NCBI GenBank assembly: GCA_025964325.1 | Contig: JAOPZA010000170.1 | Span: 1-37,575, forward strand | DNA length: 37,575 nucleotides | Direction: 5' to 3' | Origin: Conexibacter sp. | Lineage (GTDB): Bacteria; Actinomycetota; Thermoleophilia; Solirubrobacterales; Solirubrobacteraceae | Shown here: positions 23,412-30,654 of the stretch, one piece after another | Position numbering within the stretch: the stretch's first letter is position 1 | Layout: each line of letters begins with the position of its first letter | The notes under the pieces: generated by a model | The model's input: the letters and a program-made list of their open reading frames with translations, nothing else | The model's database searches: none | Told to the model about the DNA's origin: nothing | Translations under genes and position numbers: made by a program

Positions 23412-25876
23412 GCGTCCAGGACGCCGCCGCACCGACCAAGGCGGCCAGCACGATCGGCACGCCGGTCCGCCGCGTCGAGGACAAGCGGCTGCTGCAGGGC
23501 CAGGGGACCTTCTCCGACGACGTCTGGATGAAGCGGATGGGCTATGTCCACTTCGTCCGCTCGCCCCACGCCCACGCGAGGATCGGCGACATCGACGTCG
23601 CCCGCGCCGAGGCGATGGAGGGCGTCTACGCGACGCTCACGGGCGCCGAGGTCGAGGCGATGACCGAGCCGTTCATGCAGATCGCGCCCGAGCCCGGCTC
23701 GCGCATGGAGGACTACGCCCTCGCGGTCGGCAAGGTCCGCTTCGTCGGCGAGCCGGTCGTCGCGGTGCTGGCCGAGACGCGCGCGCTGGCGCGCGACGCG
23801 GCCGAGGCGGTCGAGGTCGAGTACGAGCTGCTGGAGGCCGTCGTCGACAGCCTCGCGACGCTCTCGCCGACGGCACCGGTGCTGCACGAGACGATCGGCA
23901 AGAACATCGGCTACCAGGACACCTACGCCTGGGGCGACATCGACTGGGCGCTCGAGCACGCCGACCACGTCGTCTCGATCGACAAGCTGCACTTCCACCG
24001 CTTCTCCTCGACACCGCTGGAGTGCAACGCCGCGGTCGTCAACTGGGATCGCGGCACCGACGTGATCGAGGTCCGCTCGAACAACCAGATGCCGCAGTTC
24101 GCGGCGATGTTCATCTCGCCCGCGATCGGCATGCCGACCTCGAAGCTGCACTTCGTCTCGCAGGACATCGGCGGCGCCTTCGGCCTCAAGATCACGAGCT
24201 ATCCGACGATCGCCGCCTGCATGCTGCTCTCCCGCAAGGCGGGCCGGCCGGTCAAGTGGACCGAGTACCGGTCCGAGGCGGTCACCGCCAGCGCGCACGG
24301 CAACGAGCGCACCTTCACCGACATCAAGGTGCCGGTGATGGCCGACGGCACGATCCTCGGCTTCGACGTGAAGGCCTACGACGACGCCGGCGCCTTCATG
24401 CGCTACGAGCCGCTCGGCGGCGTGATCTGGTCGCAGGTCGCACCCGGCTGCTACAGACTCAAGCACCTCCGCGTCGAGTACACGCAGGTGCTGACGAACA
24501 AGTGCCCGTGCGGCCCCAACCGCGGCTACTCGCGCCTGCAGCACCTCTGGATGATCGAGCGGATCGTCGACATCGTCGCGCACGAGCTCGGCTTCGACCC
24601 GGTCGAGCTGCGCAAGAAGAACTACCCGCAGGCCGACGAGTACCCGTACGAGACGCCGAACGGCTGCTTCTACGACTCGGGCGACCTGCCGCGGATGCTC
24701 GACCTCGGGCTCGAGCTAGCCGACTACGACGGCTGGCGCACGCGCCAGGCGGAGCTGAAGGAGAGCGGCGGCGGCAAGCGGATCGGGATCGGGATCGGCT
24801 CGACGCTCGACTCGGGCACCAACAACTTCGGCCAGGCGCGGCTCGTCAACGAGCACCTGCCGTTCTCCGGCAACGGCGAGGCCGCGCACGTCAAGCTCGA
24901 CCTCTACGGCGAGATCGCCGTCAACCTCGGCTCCTCACCGCAGGGCCAGGGCCACGAGACGACGGCGGCGCAGACGGTCGGCGAGATCCTCGGCGTCGCG
25001 CCGACCGACATCCACGTGAAGGCCGGCTACGACACCGCCTCGCACGCCTACGTCGGCTTCTCCGGCACCTACGCCTCGCAGTTCGCCGTCACCGGCCTCG
25101 GCGCGGCGATCGGCGCGGCCGAGAAGCTGCGCGACGAGATCAGGCTCGTCGCGGCGACCGCGCTCGGCGCAACGCCGGACGAGATCGAGCTGGCCGACGG
25201 CGTCGCCGGCGTGCGCGGCGACGAGGAGCGCGCGATCCCGTTCATCGGCATCGCGAACCTCGTCTACACGAACGTGGCGGCCCTGCCGCCGGAGGTCGCC
25301 GACGCCGTCAGCCTCAACTGCCGCTACGTCTACCGGCCGCCGTTCGAGATCCCGGACATCGAGACGAAGACGGGCGAGCTGACGCTCACCTACGCCGCGC
25401 AGATCCACGTCGCGGTCGTCGAGATCGACGAGGAGACCGGGCACACCGAGATCCTCAAGTACGTCGCGATCGACGAGTGCGGGCGGCGCATCAACCCGCA
25501 GATCGTCGAGGGCCAGGTGCACGGCGCGGCCGCGCACGGCATCGGCGCCGCCCTGCACGAGTCGTTCGTCTACGACGAGGAGTCGGGTCAGCTGCTGAGC
25601 GGCAACTTCTACGACTACCACGCGGCCACGGCCGTCGACGTCCCGCTGCTGCTGACGGGCGAGATCGAGTGCCCGTCGCCGCGCTCGCCGAACGGCGCGA
25701 AGGGGATGGGGGAGGGCGGCGGCGCGCCGCTCTCGACGCTCTGCGCGGCCTTCCAGGACGCGCTCGGCGCCGGCGGCGCGGTCGTCACCGATACGCACAA
25801 CCCGTCCGAGCGGGTCTGGCGACTGCTGCGGGAGCGCTCGGACGCGCCGCGCCCAGTGGAGGTGGTGTCGCGATGA
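23408..25876 (+). CDS. molybdopterin-binding large subunit of a xanthine dehydrogenase-family hydroxylase
   Basis: This 822-aa catalytic subunit hydroxylates its substrate with water at a molybdenum-cytosine-dinucleotide-type centre. Key motifs are RRVEDKRLLQGQGTF at the N-terminus, GGAFGLK (255-261) at the molybdenum cofactor, RGYSRLQ in the substrate region, and the catalytic Glu769 in AKGMGEGGGAPL. It lacks the AYRCSFR loop with the active-site Cys of form I CO dehydrogenase, so it is not a CO dehydrogenase despite CoxMSL-like order. The substrate is unknown; members act on purines, pyrimidines, nicotinate, quinolines and aldehydes. No XdhC-type insertion factor is in the window. Confidence 0.9.
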   Translation: MSVQDAAAPTKAASTIGTPVRRVEDKRLLQGQGTFSDDVWMKRMGYVHFVRSPHAHARIGDIDVARAEAMEGVYATLTGAEVEAMTEPFMQIAPEPGSRMEDYALAVGKVRFVGEPVVAVLAETRALARDAAEAVEVEYELLEAVVDSLATLSPTAPVLHETIGKNIGYQDTYAWGDIDWALEHADHVVSIDKLHFHRFSSTPLECNAAVVNWDRGTDVIEVRSNNQMPQFAAMFISPAIGMPTSKLHFVSQDIGGAFGLKITSYPTIAACMLLSRKAGRPVKWTEYRSEAVTASAHGNERTFTDIKVPVMADGTILGFDVKAYDDAGAFMRYEPLGGVIWSQVAPGCYRLKHLRVEYTQVLTNKCPCGPNRGYSRLQHLWMIERIVDIVAHELGFDPVELRKKNYPQADEYPYETPNGCFYDSGDLPRMLDLGLELADYDGWRTRQAELKESGGGKRIGIGIGSTLDSGTNNFGQARLVNEHLPFSGNGEAAHVKLDLYGEIAVNLGSSPQGQGHETTAAQTVGEILGVAPTDIHVKAGYDTASHAYVGFSGTYASQFAVTGLGAAIGAAEKLRDEIRLVAATALGATPDEIELADGVAGVRGDEERAIPFIGIANLVYTNVAALPPEVADAVSLNCRYVYRPPFEIPDIETKTGELTLTYAAQIHVAVVEIDEETGHTEILKYVAIDECGRRINPQIVEGQVHGAAAHGIGAALHESFVYDEESGQLLSGNFYDYHAATAVDVPLLLTGEIECPSPRSPNGAKGMGEGGGAPLSTLCAAFQDALGAGGAVVTDTHNPSERVWRLLRERSDAPRPVEVVSR

Positions 25877-26322
25877 AGCAGATCGAGGGCAGCTACCGCT
25901 CCGGCGTCGGCCCGCAGGTGCTGTGGGCGGCGCTGAGCGATCCCGAGCGCCTCGGCGAGGCGTTGCCGGACGTCGGCCTCGTCGAGGTCCACGACGCCGA
26001 GCGCTTCAGCGCGAGCGTCCGTCCGAGCACGAACCTCGGCGTGACCGCGCTGGCGCTCGAGCTGCGAATCGCCGAGCGGACCGAGGGCGAGCGGGTGCGG
26101 ATCATCGGCGACGGCTCGGCCGGCGAGCATCGCGTCTCGTTCGACGTCGAGCTGCGCCTCGCGGCGAGCGCGGACGGCGGCTCCGACGTCGCGTGGAGCG
26201 CGGAGGTGCAGGCCTTCGGCGGCCTCGGCAGCCTCACGCAGCGGGTGCTGCCGATGCTCCTGCGCGACCAGGTCTCGATCGTGCTCGCGACGGCCGAGCG
26301 CCAGGCGGGAGCGCTCGCATGA
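25873..26322 (+). CDS. CoxG-like SRPBCC family protein
   Basis: This 149-aa protein resembles CoxG. It starts MKQIEGSYRSGVGPQVLWAALSDPERLGEALP, with the helix-grip fold features of SRPBCC proteins, and ends in an amphipathic helix near LLRDQVSIVLATAERQ. CoxG proteins accompany molybdenum hydroxylases and are thought to aid membrane attachment or assembly; some bind quinones. It overlaps the large-subunit stop and the next start as ATGA, so it belongs to the complex's operon. Confidence 0.85.
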   Translation: MKQIEGSYRSGVGPQVLWAALSDPERLGEALPDVGLVEVHDAERFSASVRPSTNLGVTALALELRIAERTEGERVRIIGDGSAGEHRVSFDVELRLAASADGGSDVAWSAEVQAFGGLGSLTQRVLPMLLRDQVSIVLATAERQAGALA

Positions 26323-27443
26323 GCAAGGCGATCCTCGACCGCGCCAGCGGCTTCAAGCTCGGCCTCTTCTCGCCCAACTGCTCCAGCGGGCTCGCCGTCA
26401 CGACGGTGGAGGAGCGCTGGTCGGGCAGCTGGGACGACAACCTCGCGCTCGCCAAGCTGTCGGACGAGGTGGGGCTCGACTTCCTGCTGCCGATCGCCCG
26501 CTGGATCGGCTACGGCGGCACGACGAACTTCCACGAGGGCGTCCTCGATCCCGTCACGTGGGCGGCCGGCCTGCTCGCCAACACCGAGCGGATCGCCGTC
26601 TTCGCGACGATCCACACCGCCTTCAACCACCCGATCGTCGTCGCGAAGCAGATGGCGACGCTCGACCAGATCGGCCACGGCCGCGCCGGCATCAACGTCG
26701 TGGCCGGCTGGAACAAGCCCGAGTACGACACCTTCGGCGTCGAGCTGCCGGAGTCCCACGACGACCGCTACGCGCTCGCGCAGGAGTGGCTCGACCTGGT
26801 GCAGAGAATCTGGTCGACGGAGGGCTCGTTCGACCACCACGGCCGCTTCTTCCACGTCAACCACGTGGAGGGCCTGCCGAAGCCGTTCGAGGGCTCGGTG
26901 CCGGTGCTGAACGCCGGCGCCTCGCCGCAGGGTCGCGACTACGCCGCCCGCAACGCCAACTACCTCTTCACGCCGTTCGCGGACGCCGCCACCGACGGCG
27001 CCGCGACCGTCGCCGACGTGACCGGCGCCGCGCGGGAGCGCTACGCGCGCGAGATCGGGGTGCTGACGCTCGGCTACTCCGTCTGCCGCCCGACGCACGC
27101 CGAGGCCGAGGAGTACCACCGCTGGTACGCGGACGAGAAGGCCGACTGGAACGCCGTCGACAACCTGATGGCGTTGCAGGGGATGCACGCGCAGTCGTTC
27201 TCGAAGGAGATGTTGGCGAGCTTCCGCGGCCGCTTCGCAGCCGGCCACGGGGCGTTCCCGCTCGTCGGCACGCCCGACGAGATCGCCGACGAGATCGAGC
27301 GGATCGCGGCGGCCGGCTTCGCCGGCATGACGCTCGCGTTCGTCGACTACCTCGGCGAGCTGCCCTACTTCGCGCAGGAAGTGATCCCGCGGCTCGAGCG
27401 CAAGGGCCTGCGCGCCCCGCGGAGCGCCGCGGCGGTGGCGTAG
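26319..27443 (+). CDS. RutA-like LLM flavin monooxygenase
   Basis: This 374-aa LLM enzyme shares, from memory, the block pattern of pyrimidine monooxygenase RutA: RWIGYGGTTNFHEGVLDPVTWAAGLLA, then TERIAVFATIHTAF, and GRAGINVVAGWNKPEYDTFG (cited as landmarks). RutA-type enzymes use an FMN-peroxide to open uracil by oxidative amide cleavage; relatives attack other heterocycles and sulfonates. A lactam made by the molybdenum hydroxylase would be a logical substrate. RutA needs a flavin reductase (RutF), which is not in the window. The gene is the last of the operon, joined by ATGA to the CoxG gene. Its 3' end is duplicated (see 27426-27481). Confidence 0.85.
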   Translation: MSKAILDRASGFKLGLFSPNCSSGLAVTTVEERWSGSWDDNLALAKLSDEVGLDFLLPIARWIGYGGTTNFHEGVLDPVTWAAGLLANTERIAVFATIHTAFNHPIVVAKQMATLDQIGHGRAGINVVAGWNKPEYDTFGVELPESHDDRYALAQEWLDLVQRIWSTEGSFDHHGRFFHVNHVEGLPKPFEGSVPVLNAGASPQGRDYAARNANYLFTPFADAATDGAATVADVTGAARERYAREIGVLTLGYSVCRPTHAEAEEYHRWYADEKADWNAVDNLMALQGMHAQSFSKEMLASFRGRFAAGHGAFPLVGTPDEIADEIERIAAAGFAGMTLAFVDYLGELPYFAQEVIPRLERKGLRAPRSAAAVA

Positions 27444-27481
27444 GCGGCGGCGGCGCAGCCGCGGCGGTGGCGTAGGCGGCG
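27426..27481. repeat. 24-bp direct repeat spanning the stop of the LLM gene
   Basis: Bases 27426-27449 and 27458-27481 are identical over 24 bp, starting GCCGCGGCGG and including GGCGTAGGCGGCG. The first copy holds the last five codons and TAG stop of the LLM gene; the second is a non-coding copy 8 nt downstream. The same kind of stop-spanning duplication occurs at pgi. Confidence 0.85.
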
Positions 27482-27494
27482 ATCTCGCGCCCAG

Positions 27495-27512
27495 GTTCGG
27501 GAGGTCCCGAAC
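27495..27512. promoter_or_regulatory. 18-bp palindrome in the convergent intergenic region
   Basis: GTTCGGGA-GG-TCCCGAAC is a perfect inverted repeat with 8-bp arms and a 2-nt centre. The centre is too small for a simple RNA loop, so it looks like a protein site. It lies 52 nt after the LLM stop, an odd place for an operator unless an unseen transcript starts nearby. Confidence 0.4.
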
Positions 27513-27572
27513 GCTCTCCGCGTCCGCTCAACGGCGGGCATCGAGGAGGAACGGTCCGCTGCGCGGGGTGCT

Positions 27573-27606
27573 GCTCCGCGGTTTCGCGACGAACCGCGTT
27601 CGGAGC
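27573..27606 (+). terminator. hairpin downstream of the molybdenum-hydroxylase operon
   Basis: GCTCCG (27573-27578) pairs with CGGAGC (27601-27606), and CGGTT (27579-27583) with AACCG (27592-27596); a 4-nt bulge separates the two helices. It could terminate the plus-strand operon. Confidence 0.35.
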
Positions 27607-27629
27607 CCGCGCTAGTCTCGCGCGTAGCC

Positions 27630-27678
27630 GATGAGCATTGACTTTCGGGTCCATAGGACCCAGAAGTCAACGCTCATC
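27630..27678. terminator. 49-nt near-perfect inverted repeat between convergent operons
   Basis: Two 23-nt arms (27630-27652 and 27656-27678) are complementary at 20 of 23 positions, with a 3-nt ATA loop; one mismatch would be a G-U pair in RNA. Outer GATGAGC/GCTCATC and inner GGTCC/GGACC blocks are perfect. It lies between the ends of two long convergent operons, so a bidirectional terminator is the simplest reading. The arm length also fits a dispersed palindromic repeat (REP-like) or a miniature inverted-repeat element. Confidence 0.6.
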
Positions 27679-27727
27679 TCCGGCGCGGCCGGCGCGGCGC
27701 CGCGGCTCGCGACGCCGCGCGACCTTG

Positions 27728-28465
27728 CTATCTGTGCGCGCCGTCGACGCGCGAGAAGCCGAGGATCTCCTCGACCGTCGGGAGCGTCATCGTCGGGCCG
27801 CCGTTGGTGGGCTCGACGCTCGTGGCGACAAGGTCGACGGAGCTGCGCAGGTGGGAGACGAGCAGCCCGACCGCGACCGCGCCCTCGTCGCGCTCGAGCG
27901 CCTCGAGCATCGCGATGTGCTCCGCCGCGCGCATCCGCACGTGGTCGGGGTGGCGCATCGACTCGACCCGGTAGCGCTCGCTGTTGCGCCACAGCGGCTG
28001 GATGCTGCGCACGAGCCAGTTCGAGCCGGAGGCCTCGTAGAGGGCGAAGTGGAAGCGCTCGTGCGCGTCGCGCGAGGCGATCAGGTCGCCGCGCTCGTCG
28101 GCCTCCTGCTTGTCCTCGAGCGCGGTCCGCGCGCGCTCCGCGTGCTGCGGCTGGACGCGGCCGGCGGCGGTCGCGAGGGCGAGGCCCTCGAGGTGCATGC
28201 GCGTGAAGTAGGTGTCGAACAGGTCCTCGAGCGTGAGCGGGCGGACCCACGCGCCCTTGTGGGCGACGATCTCGACGAGGCCGAGTCCCTGCAGCCGCCG
28301 CAGCGCCTCGCGGATCGGCATCATGCTCATGTCGAGCTGGTCGGCCAGGTCCTGCAGGCGCAGCGGCGCGCCCGGCGGGATCGCGCCCTCCATGATGCCC
28401 TGGAACAGGGCAAGCTCCGCCTCGTCGGCGGCGGTCTTCCTACGTGGTGGATTCAGCATCTTCAT
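27728..28465 (-). CDS. GntR family transcriptional regulator, FCD type
   Basis: This 245-aa regulator has an N-terminal winged HTH (residues about 20-77: LRLQDLADQLDMSMMPIREALRRLQGLGLVEI) and a helical FCD ligand domain. The domain's metal/ligand residues lie in SRDAHERFHFALYEAS and the later HIAMLEAL region. FCD-type GntR proteins usually repress catabolic operons and are released by a carboxylic-acid intermediate. It is the last gene of the minus-strand operon and overlaps the FAH gene by 26 nt. Start: ATG at 28465, or ATG at 28459, which has AGGGG at better spacing. Proposed sites: ATCAAATGT at both outer promoters. Confidence 0.9.
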   Translation of the reverse strand: MKMLNPPRRKTAADEAELALFQGIMEGAIPPGAPLRLQDLADQLDMSMMPIREALRRLQGLGLVEIVAHKGAWVRPLTLEDLFDTYFTRMHLEGLALATAAGRVQPQHAERARTALEDKQEADERGDLIASRDAHERFHFALYEASGSNWLVRSIQPLWRNSERYRVESMRHPDHVRMRAAEHIAMLEALERDEGAVAVGLLVSHLRSSVDLVATSVEPTNGGPTMTLPTVEEILGFSRVDGAHR

Positions 28466-29381
28466 CCCCTGTTCCCGGGACTGTAACTGGCGAGTCGGTG
28501 AGATTCGTCGCCGCCACCCGGTTGCGGAGCTCGCCGAGCCCGGAGACGCGCGTGACGACGAGGTCGCCGTCGGCCAGGAACACCTGCGGATCGCGTGCGT
28601 TGCCGATCCCGCTCGGGGTCCCGGTCAGCAGCACGTCGCCGGCGCGGAGCGTCATGCCGCGGCTCAGCTCCGCGATCAGCTGCTCGAACCTGAAGGCGAC
28701 GAGCGCCGTCGAGGCGTCCTGCAGGACGGTGCCGTTGAGCTCGCACTGGATCTGCAGCGCGTACGGGTCGGCGATCTCGTCGGCGGTCGTGATCCAGGGC
28801 CCGAGCGGCATCGTCTGGTCGATGCTCTTGCCCTTCAGCCACTGGCCGCCGTGCGCGCGCTGGAGGTCGCGCTGGGAGACGTCGTTGGCGATGCAGAAGC
28901 CGAAGACGTGCTCGAAGGCGCGCTCGGCCGGGATCGAGCGCCCGTCGCGGCCGATCACGATCACGACCTCGGCCTCGTAGTCCCATTTCGAGGAGAGCTC
29001 CGGGTCGAAGGCGATGTCGTCGCGCGGGCCGATCACGGTGTCCGGGCCCTTCGTGAAGAACGTCGGGTGCTCCGGGCGCTCTCTCGGGTCCTGCCCCTCG
29101 CGCTTGCCCTGGGACTCCTCGTAGTGGTCCCAGTAGTTCCAACCGGCGCACAGGACGTCGCGGTTGAAGCGCCGCAGCGGCGCGTCGAACTGCGCCGCGT
29201 CGAGCTGCACGCGGGGCGCGTCGGCGACCGCGTCGCGGACGGCCGCGAGCGCCTCGGGGCCGCCGCGGACGACGTCGTCGAGCGAGCCGAGCGCGGCCGG
29301 CGCGAGCGCCAGCGCGCGCTCGTCGTCGACGACCGCGACGAGGCGGCGGGCGCCGTCGAGACGGACGCTGGCGAGCTTCAC
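28440..29381 (-). CDS. fumarylacetoacetate hydrolase (FAH) family protein
   Basis: This 313-aa protein has an N-terminal domain of about 70 residues and the FAH catalytic domain. The domain begins VLCAGWNYWDHYEES; its metal ligands are Glu136 and Glu138 (DYEAEVVIVIG) and Asp167 (CIANDVSQRD). KGKSIDQTMPLGPW and LLTGTPSGIGNAR follow. The family covers acylpyruvate hydrolases, 2-hydroxyhepta-2,4-diene-1,7-dioate isomerases, and hydratases/decarboxylases of meta-cleavage pathways, all acting on 2-oxo/2-hydroxy dienoic acids. The last type fits the neighbours best. GTG start overlaps the RidA stop (GTGA). Confidence 0.88.
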   Translation of the reverse strand: MKLASVRLDGARRLVAVVDDERALALAPAALGSLDDVVRGGPEALAAVRDAVADAPRVQLDAAQFDAPLRRFNRDVLCAGWNYWDHYEESQGKREGQDPRERPEHPTFFTKGPDTVIGPRDDIAFDPELSSKWDYEAEVVIVIGRDGRSIPAERAFEHVFGFCIANDVSQRDLQRAHGGQWLKGKSIDQTMPLGPWITTADEIADPYALQIQCELNGTVLQDASTALVAFRFEQLIAELSRGMTLRAGDVLLTGTPSGIGNARDPQVFLADGDLVVTRVSGLGELRNRVAATNLTDSPVTVPGTGDEDAESTT

Positions 29382-29773
29382 GTCACCACCGCGATCGCGT
29401 TGATCTCGATCAGGTAGTCGTCTCTCACGAAGCGCGACACCTCGACCATCGTGGAAGCCGGCGCGACGCCGGTGAAGTACTGCCGCCGGACGGCGTGGAT
29501 CGCGTCGAACTGGCCGATGTCGAGCACGTAGACGTCGACGCGCGCGATGTCGTCGAGGGTGCCGCCGGCGGCCTCGACGGCGGCCTTCAGGTTCTGGCAG
29601 ACCTGGTGCGTCTGGGCCGTGATGTCGCCGACGCCGGTGATGCCGCCCTCGGCGTTGCGGGCGGTCATGCCCGAGATGAAGACGAAGCGGCCGTGCGCCT
29701 CCGCGCTCGTCGCCTGCGCGAAGTGGCCGTTGGGCTCGGCCAGCTCGGCCGAGACGATCTCCTGCTTGGGCAT
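29378..29773 (-). CDS. RidA family protein lacking the canonical Arg
   Basis: This 131-aa trimeric-type Rid protein has HGRFVFISGMTA, DITAQTHQVCQNLKAAVEAAGGTLDDI and LIEINAIAVV. RidA needs an Arg in a PARS/T-type motif to hydrolyse enamines and imines; here the motif reads PASTMVEV (from residue 105), so Ser107 replaces Arg. It is therefore unlikely to be the housekeeping deaminase and may act on a pathway intermediate. 2-Aminomuconate deaminases also belong to this superfamily (from memory). TGATG junction with the upstream cupin and GTGA with the downstream FAH gene. Confidence 0.88.
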   Translation of the reverse strand: MPKQEIVSAELAEPNGHFAQATSAEAHGRFVFISGMTARNAEGGITGVGDITAQTHQVCQNLKAAVEAAGGTLDDIARVDVYVLDIGQFDAIHAVRRQYFTGVAPASTMVEVSRFVRDDYLIEINAIAVVT

Positions 29774-30267
29774 CAGCGTGCATCCTCCGGACTGTCGTAC
29801 CAGTCGGGTTGGGTGGGGTAGTGGGGTCCGTCGTAGACCTCGAGCAGGATCGAGTCCTCCTCGGCGCGCGTCGGGCCGTGCAGGCAGCCCTTCGGGTTCC
29901 AGTAGAACGAGCCCGGGGTCAGCGTCAGGCCGGTGGCGGTGTACGTGTAGCGGCCCTGCAGGCAGAACATGAACTGGTTCGAGGCGTGCGCGTGGACCGA
30001 CGGCACGCCGGCGCCGGCGAGGAAGCGCACGAGCGCGATCGAGGCGCCCGAGTCGTCGTCGCGCCAGAGCATCTTCTGCGAGAGGCCGGCGAGCGTCTTG
30101 TCGAGCCACTTGAGGTCGCCCGTCTGCACGAGGATCTCGTGGAAGCGCGCCAGCGCGGCCGGTTCACCGCCCGCCGCGACCGCGGCCGGCGCGCCGACGC
30201 GCGCGCGCTCGGCCGCCTCGCCGGAGTAGGCCGAGGGCTCGGAGACGTTCTGCGGCTCAGCGCCCAT
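29773..30267 (-). CDS. cupin-domain protein, 164 aa
   Basis: After about 40 polar residues, one cupin domain carries plausible metal ligands His92, His94 and Gln98 (VHAHASNQFMF) and His130 (WNPKGCLHGP). FCLQGRYTYTATGLTLTPGSFYW lies between. Small cupins can be ring-cleaving dioxygenases, isomerases or binding proteins. In an operon with an aromatic hydroxylase and ACMSD/RidA/FAH-like proteins, a dioxygenase role is attractive, but the ligand set differs from 3-hydroxyanthranilate dioxygenase. It overlaps the previous cupin gene by 11 nt. Confidence 0.8.
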   Translation of the reverse strand: MGAEPQNVSEPSAYSGEAAERARVGAPAAVAAGGEPAALARFHEILVQTGDLKWLDKTLAGLSQKMLWRDDDSGASIALVRFLAGAGVPSVHAHASNQFMFCLQGRYTYTATGLTLTPGSFYWNPKGCLHGPTRAEEDSILLEVYDGPHYPTQPDWYDSPEDAR

Positions 30268-30631
30268 CGCCGTTGCCCCGCTGGCTGTTCTCGCCCAGGT
30301 CCTTCAGCTCGACCAGGCGGTTGACGTAGCGCGTCTCGCCCTCGTTCCTGAGGTTGTGGATCTTGCCGGCGTCGCGATAGACGACGCGGCCGACCGTCTC
30401 CTGCATCAGCCGCGACTCGTCGCCGTCGAGGAACTCCATGCGGTTCTCCGCGCCCTCGATCGCGATCACGAGATACGGGTTGTGGTGCAGGTGCCAGGGC
30501 TGCTCCCCGCCGGGCTCGAGCCGCACCTCCCAGACGCGGACGTGCTCGTTCTCGAAGACGACTTCGGTGCCGATGTCTCCGAGCACGACCTCCTCGCCGC
30601 TCGCGTCGGTGACTACGTCGCCTTTGGCCAT
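30257..30631 (-). CDS. small cupin protein, 124 aa
   Basis: A single cupin domain: first motif WHLHHNPYLVIAIEG (His47, His49, perhaps His50) and second motif DAGKIHNLRNEG (His92, Asn96). The Glu usual in the first motif is replaced by Tyr53, so metal binding may be altered. It may be an enzyme or may pair with the second cupin as an unequal heteromer. A strong Shine-Dalgarno (AGGAGG, at 30642-30647 on the complement) lies 10 nt before the ATG; it is one of the few junctions in the operon without overlap (23-nt gap after the monooxygenase). Confidence 0.8.
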   Translation of the reverse strand: MAKGDVVTDASGEEVVLGDIGTEVVFENEHVRVWEVRLEPGGEQPWHLHHNPYLVIAIEGAENRMEFLDGDESRLMQETVGRVVYRDAGKIHNLRNEGETRYVNRLVELKDLGENSQRGNGDGR

Positions 30632-30654
30632 GTCGCGTCTGCCTCCTGGTCTCT

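Noticed and set aside
23408-25876. Aerobic CO dehydrogenase large subunit, given the CoxM-CoxS-CoxL-CoxG order
   Set aside because: The form I active-site loop AYRCSFR with its Cys is absent; the equivalent region reads RGYSRLQ.
27590-27602. A second LexA-type box, CGAAC-CGC-GTTCG
   Set aside because: The spacer is 3 nt instead of 4, it is part of a larger hairpin, and no start of a gene follows.
27631-28206. A plus-strand gene starting inside the 49-nt inverted repeat, with TAGTCT upstream
   Set aside because: It is antisense to the GntR gene and its translation is arginine/serine-rich with no domain.
26319-29773. A classical Rut uracil pathway (RutA-like LLM plus RutC-like RidA)
   Set aside because: RutB, RutD, RutE, RutF and a uracil permease are absent, and the two genes are in different operons with other partners.
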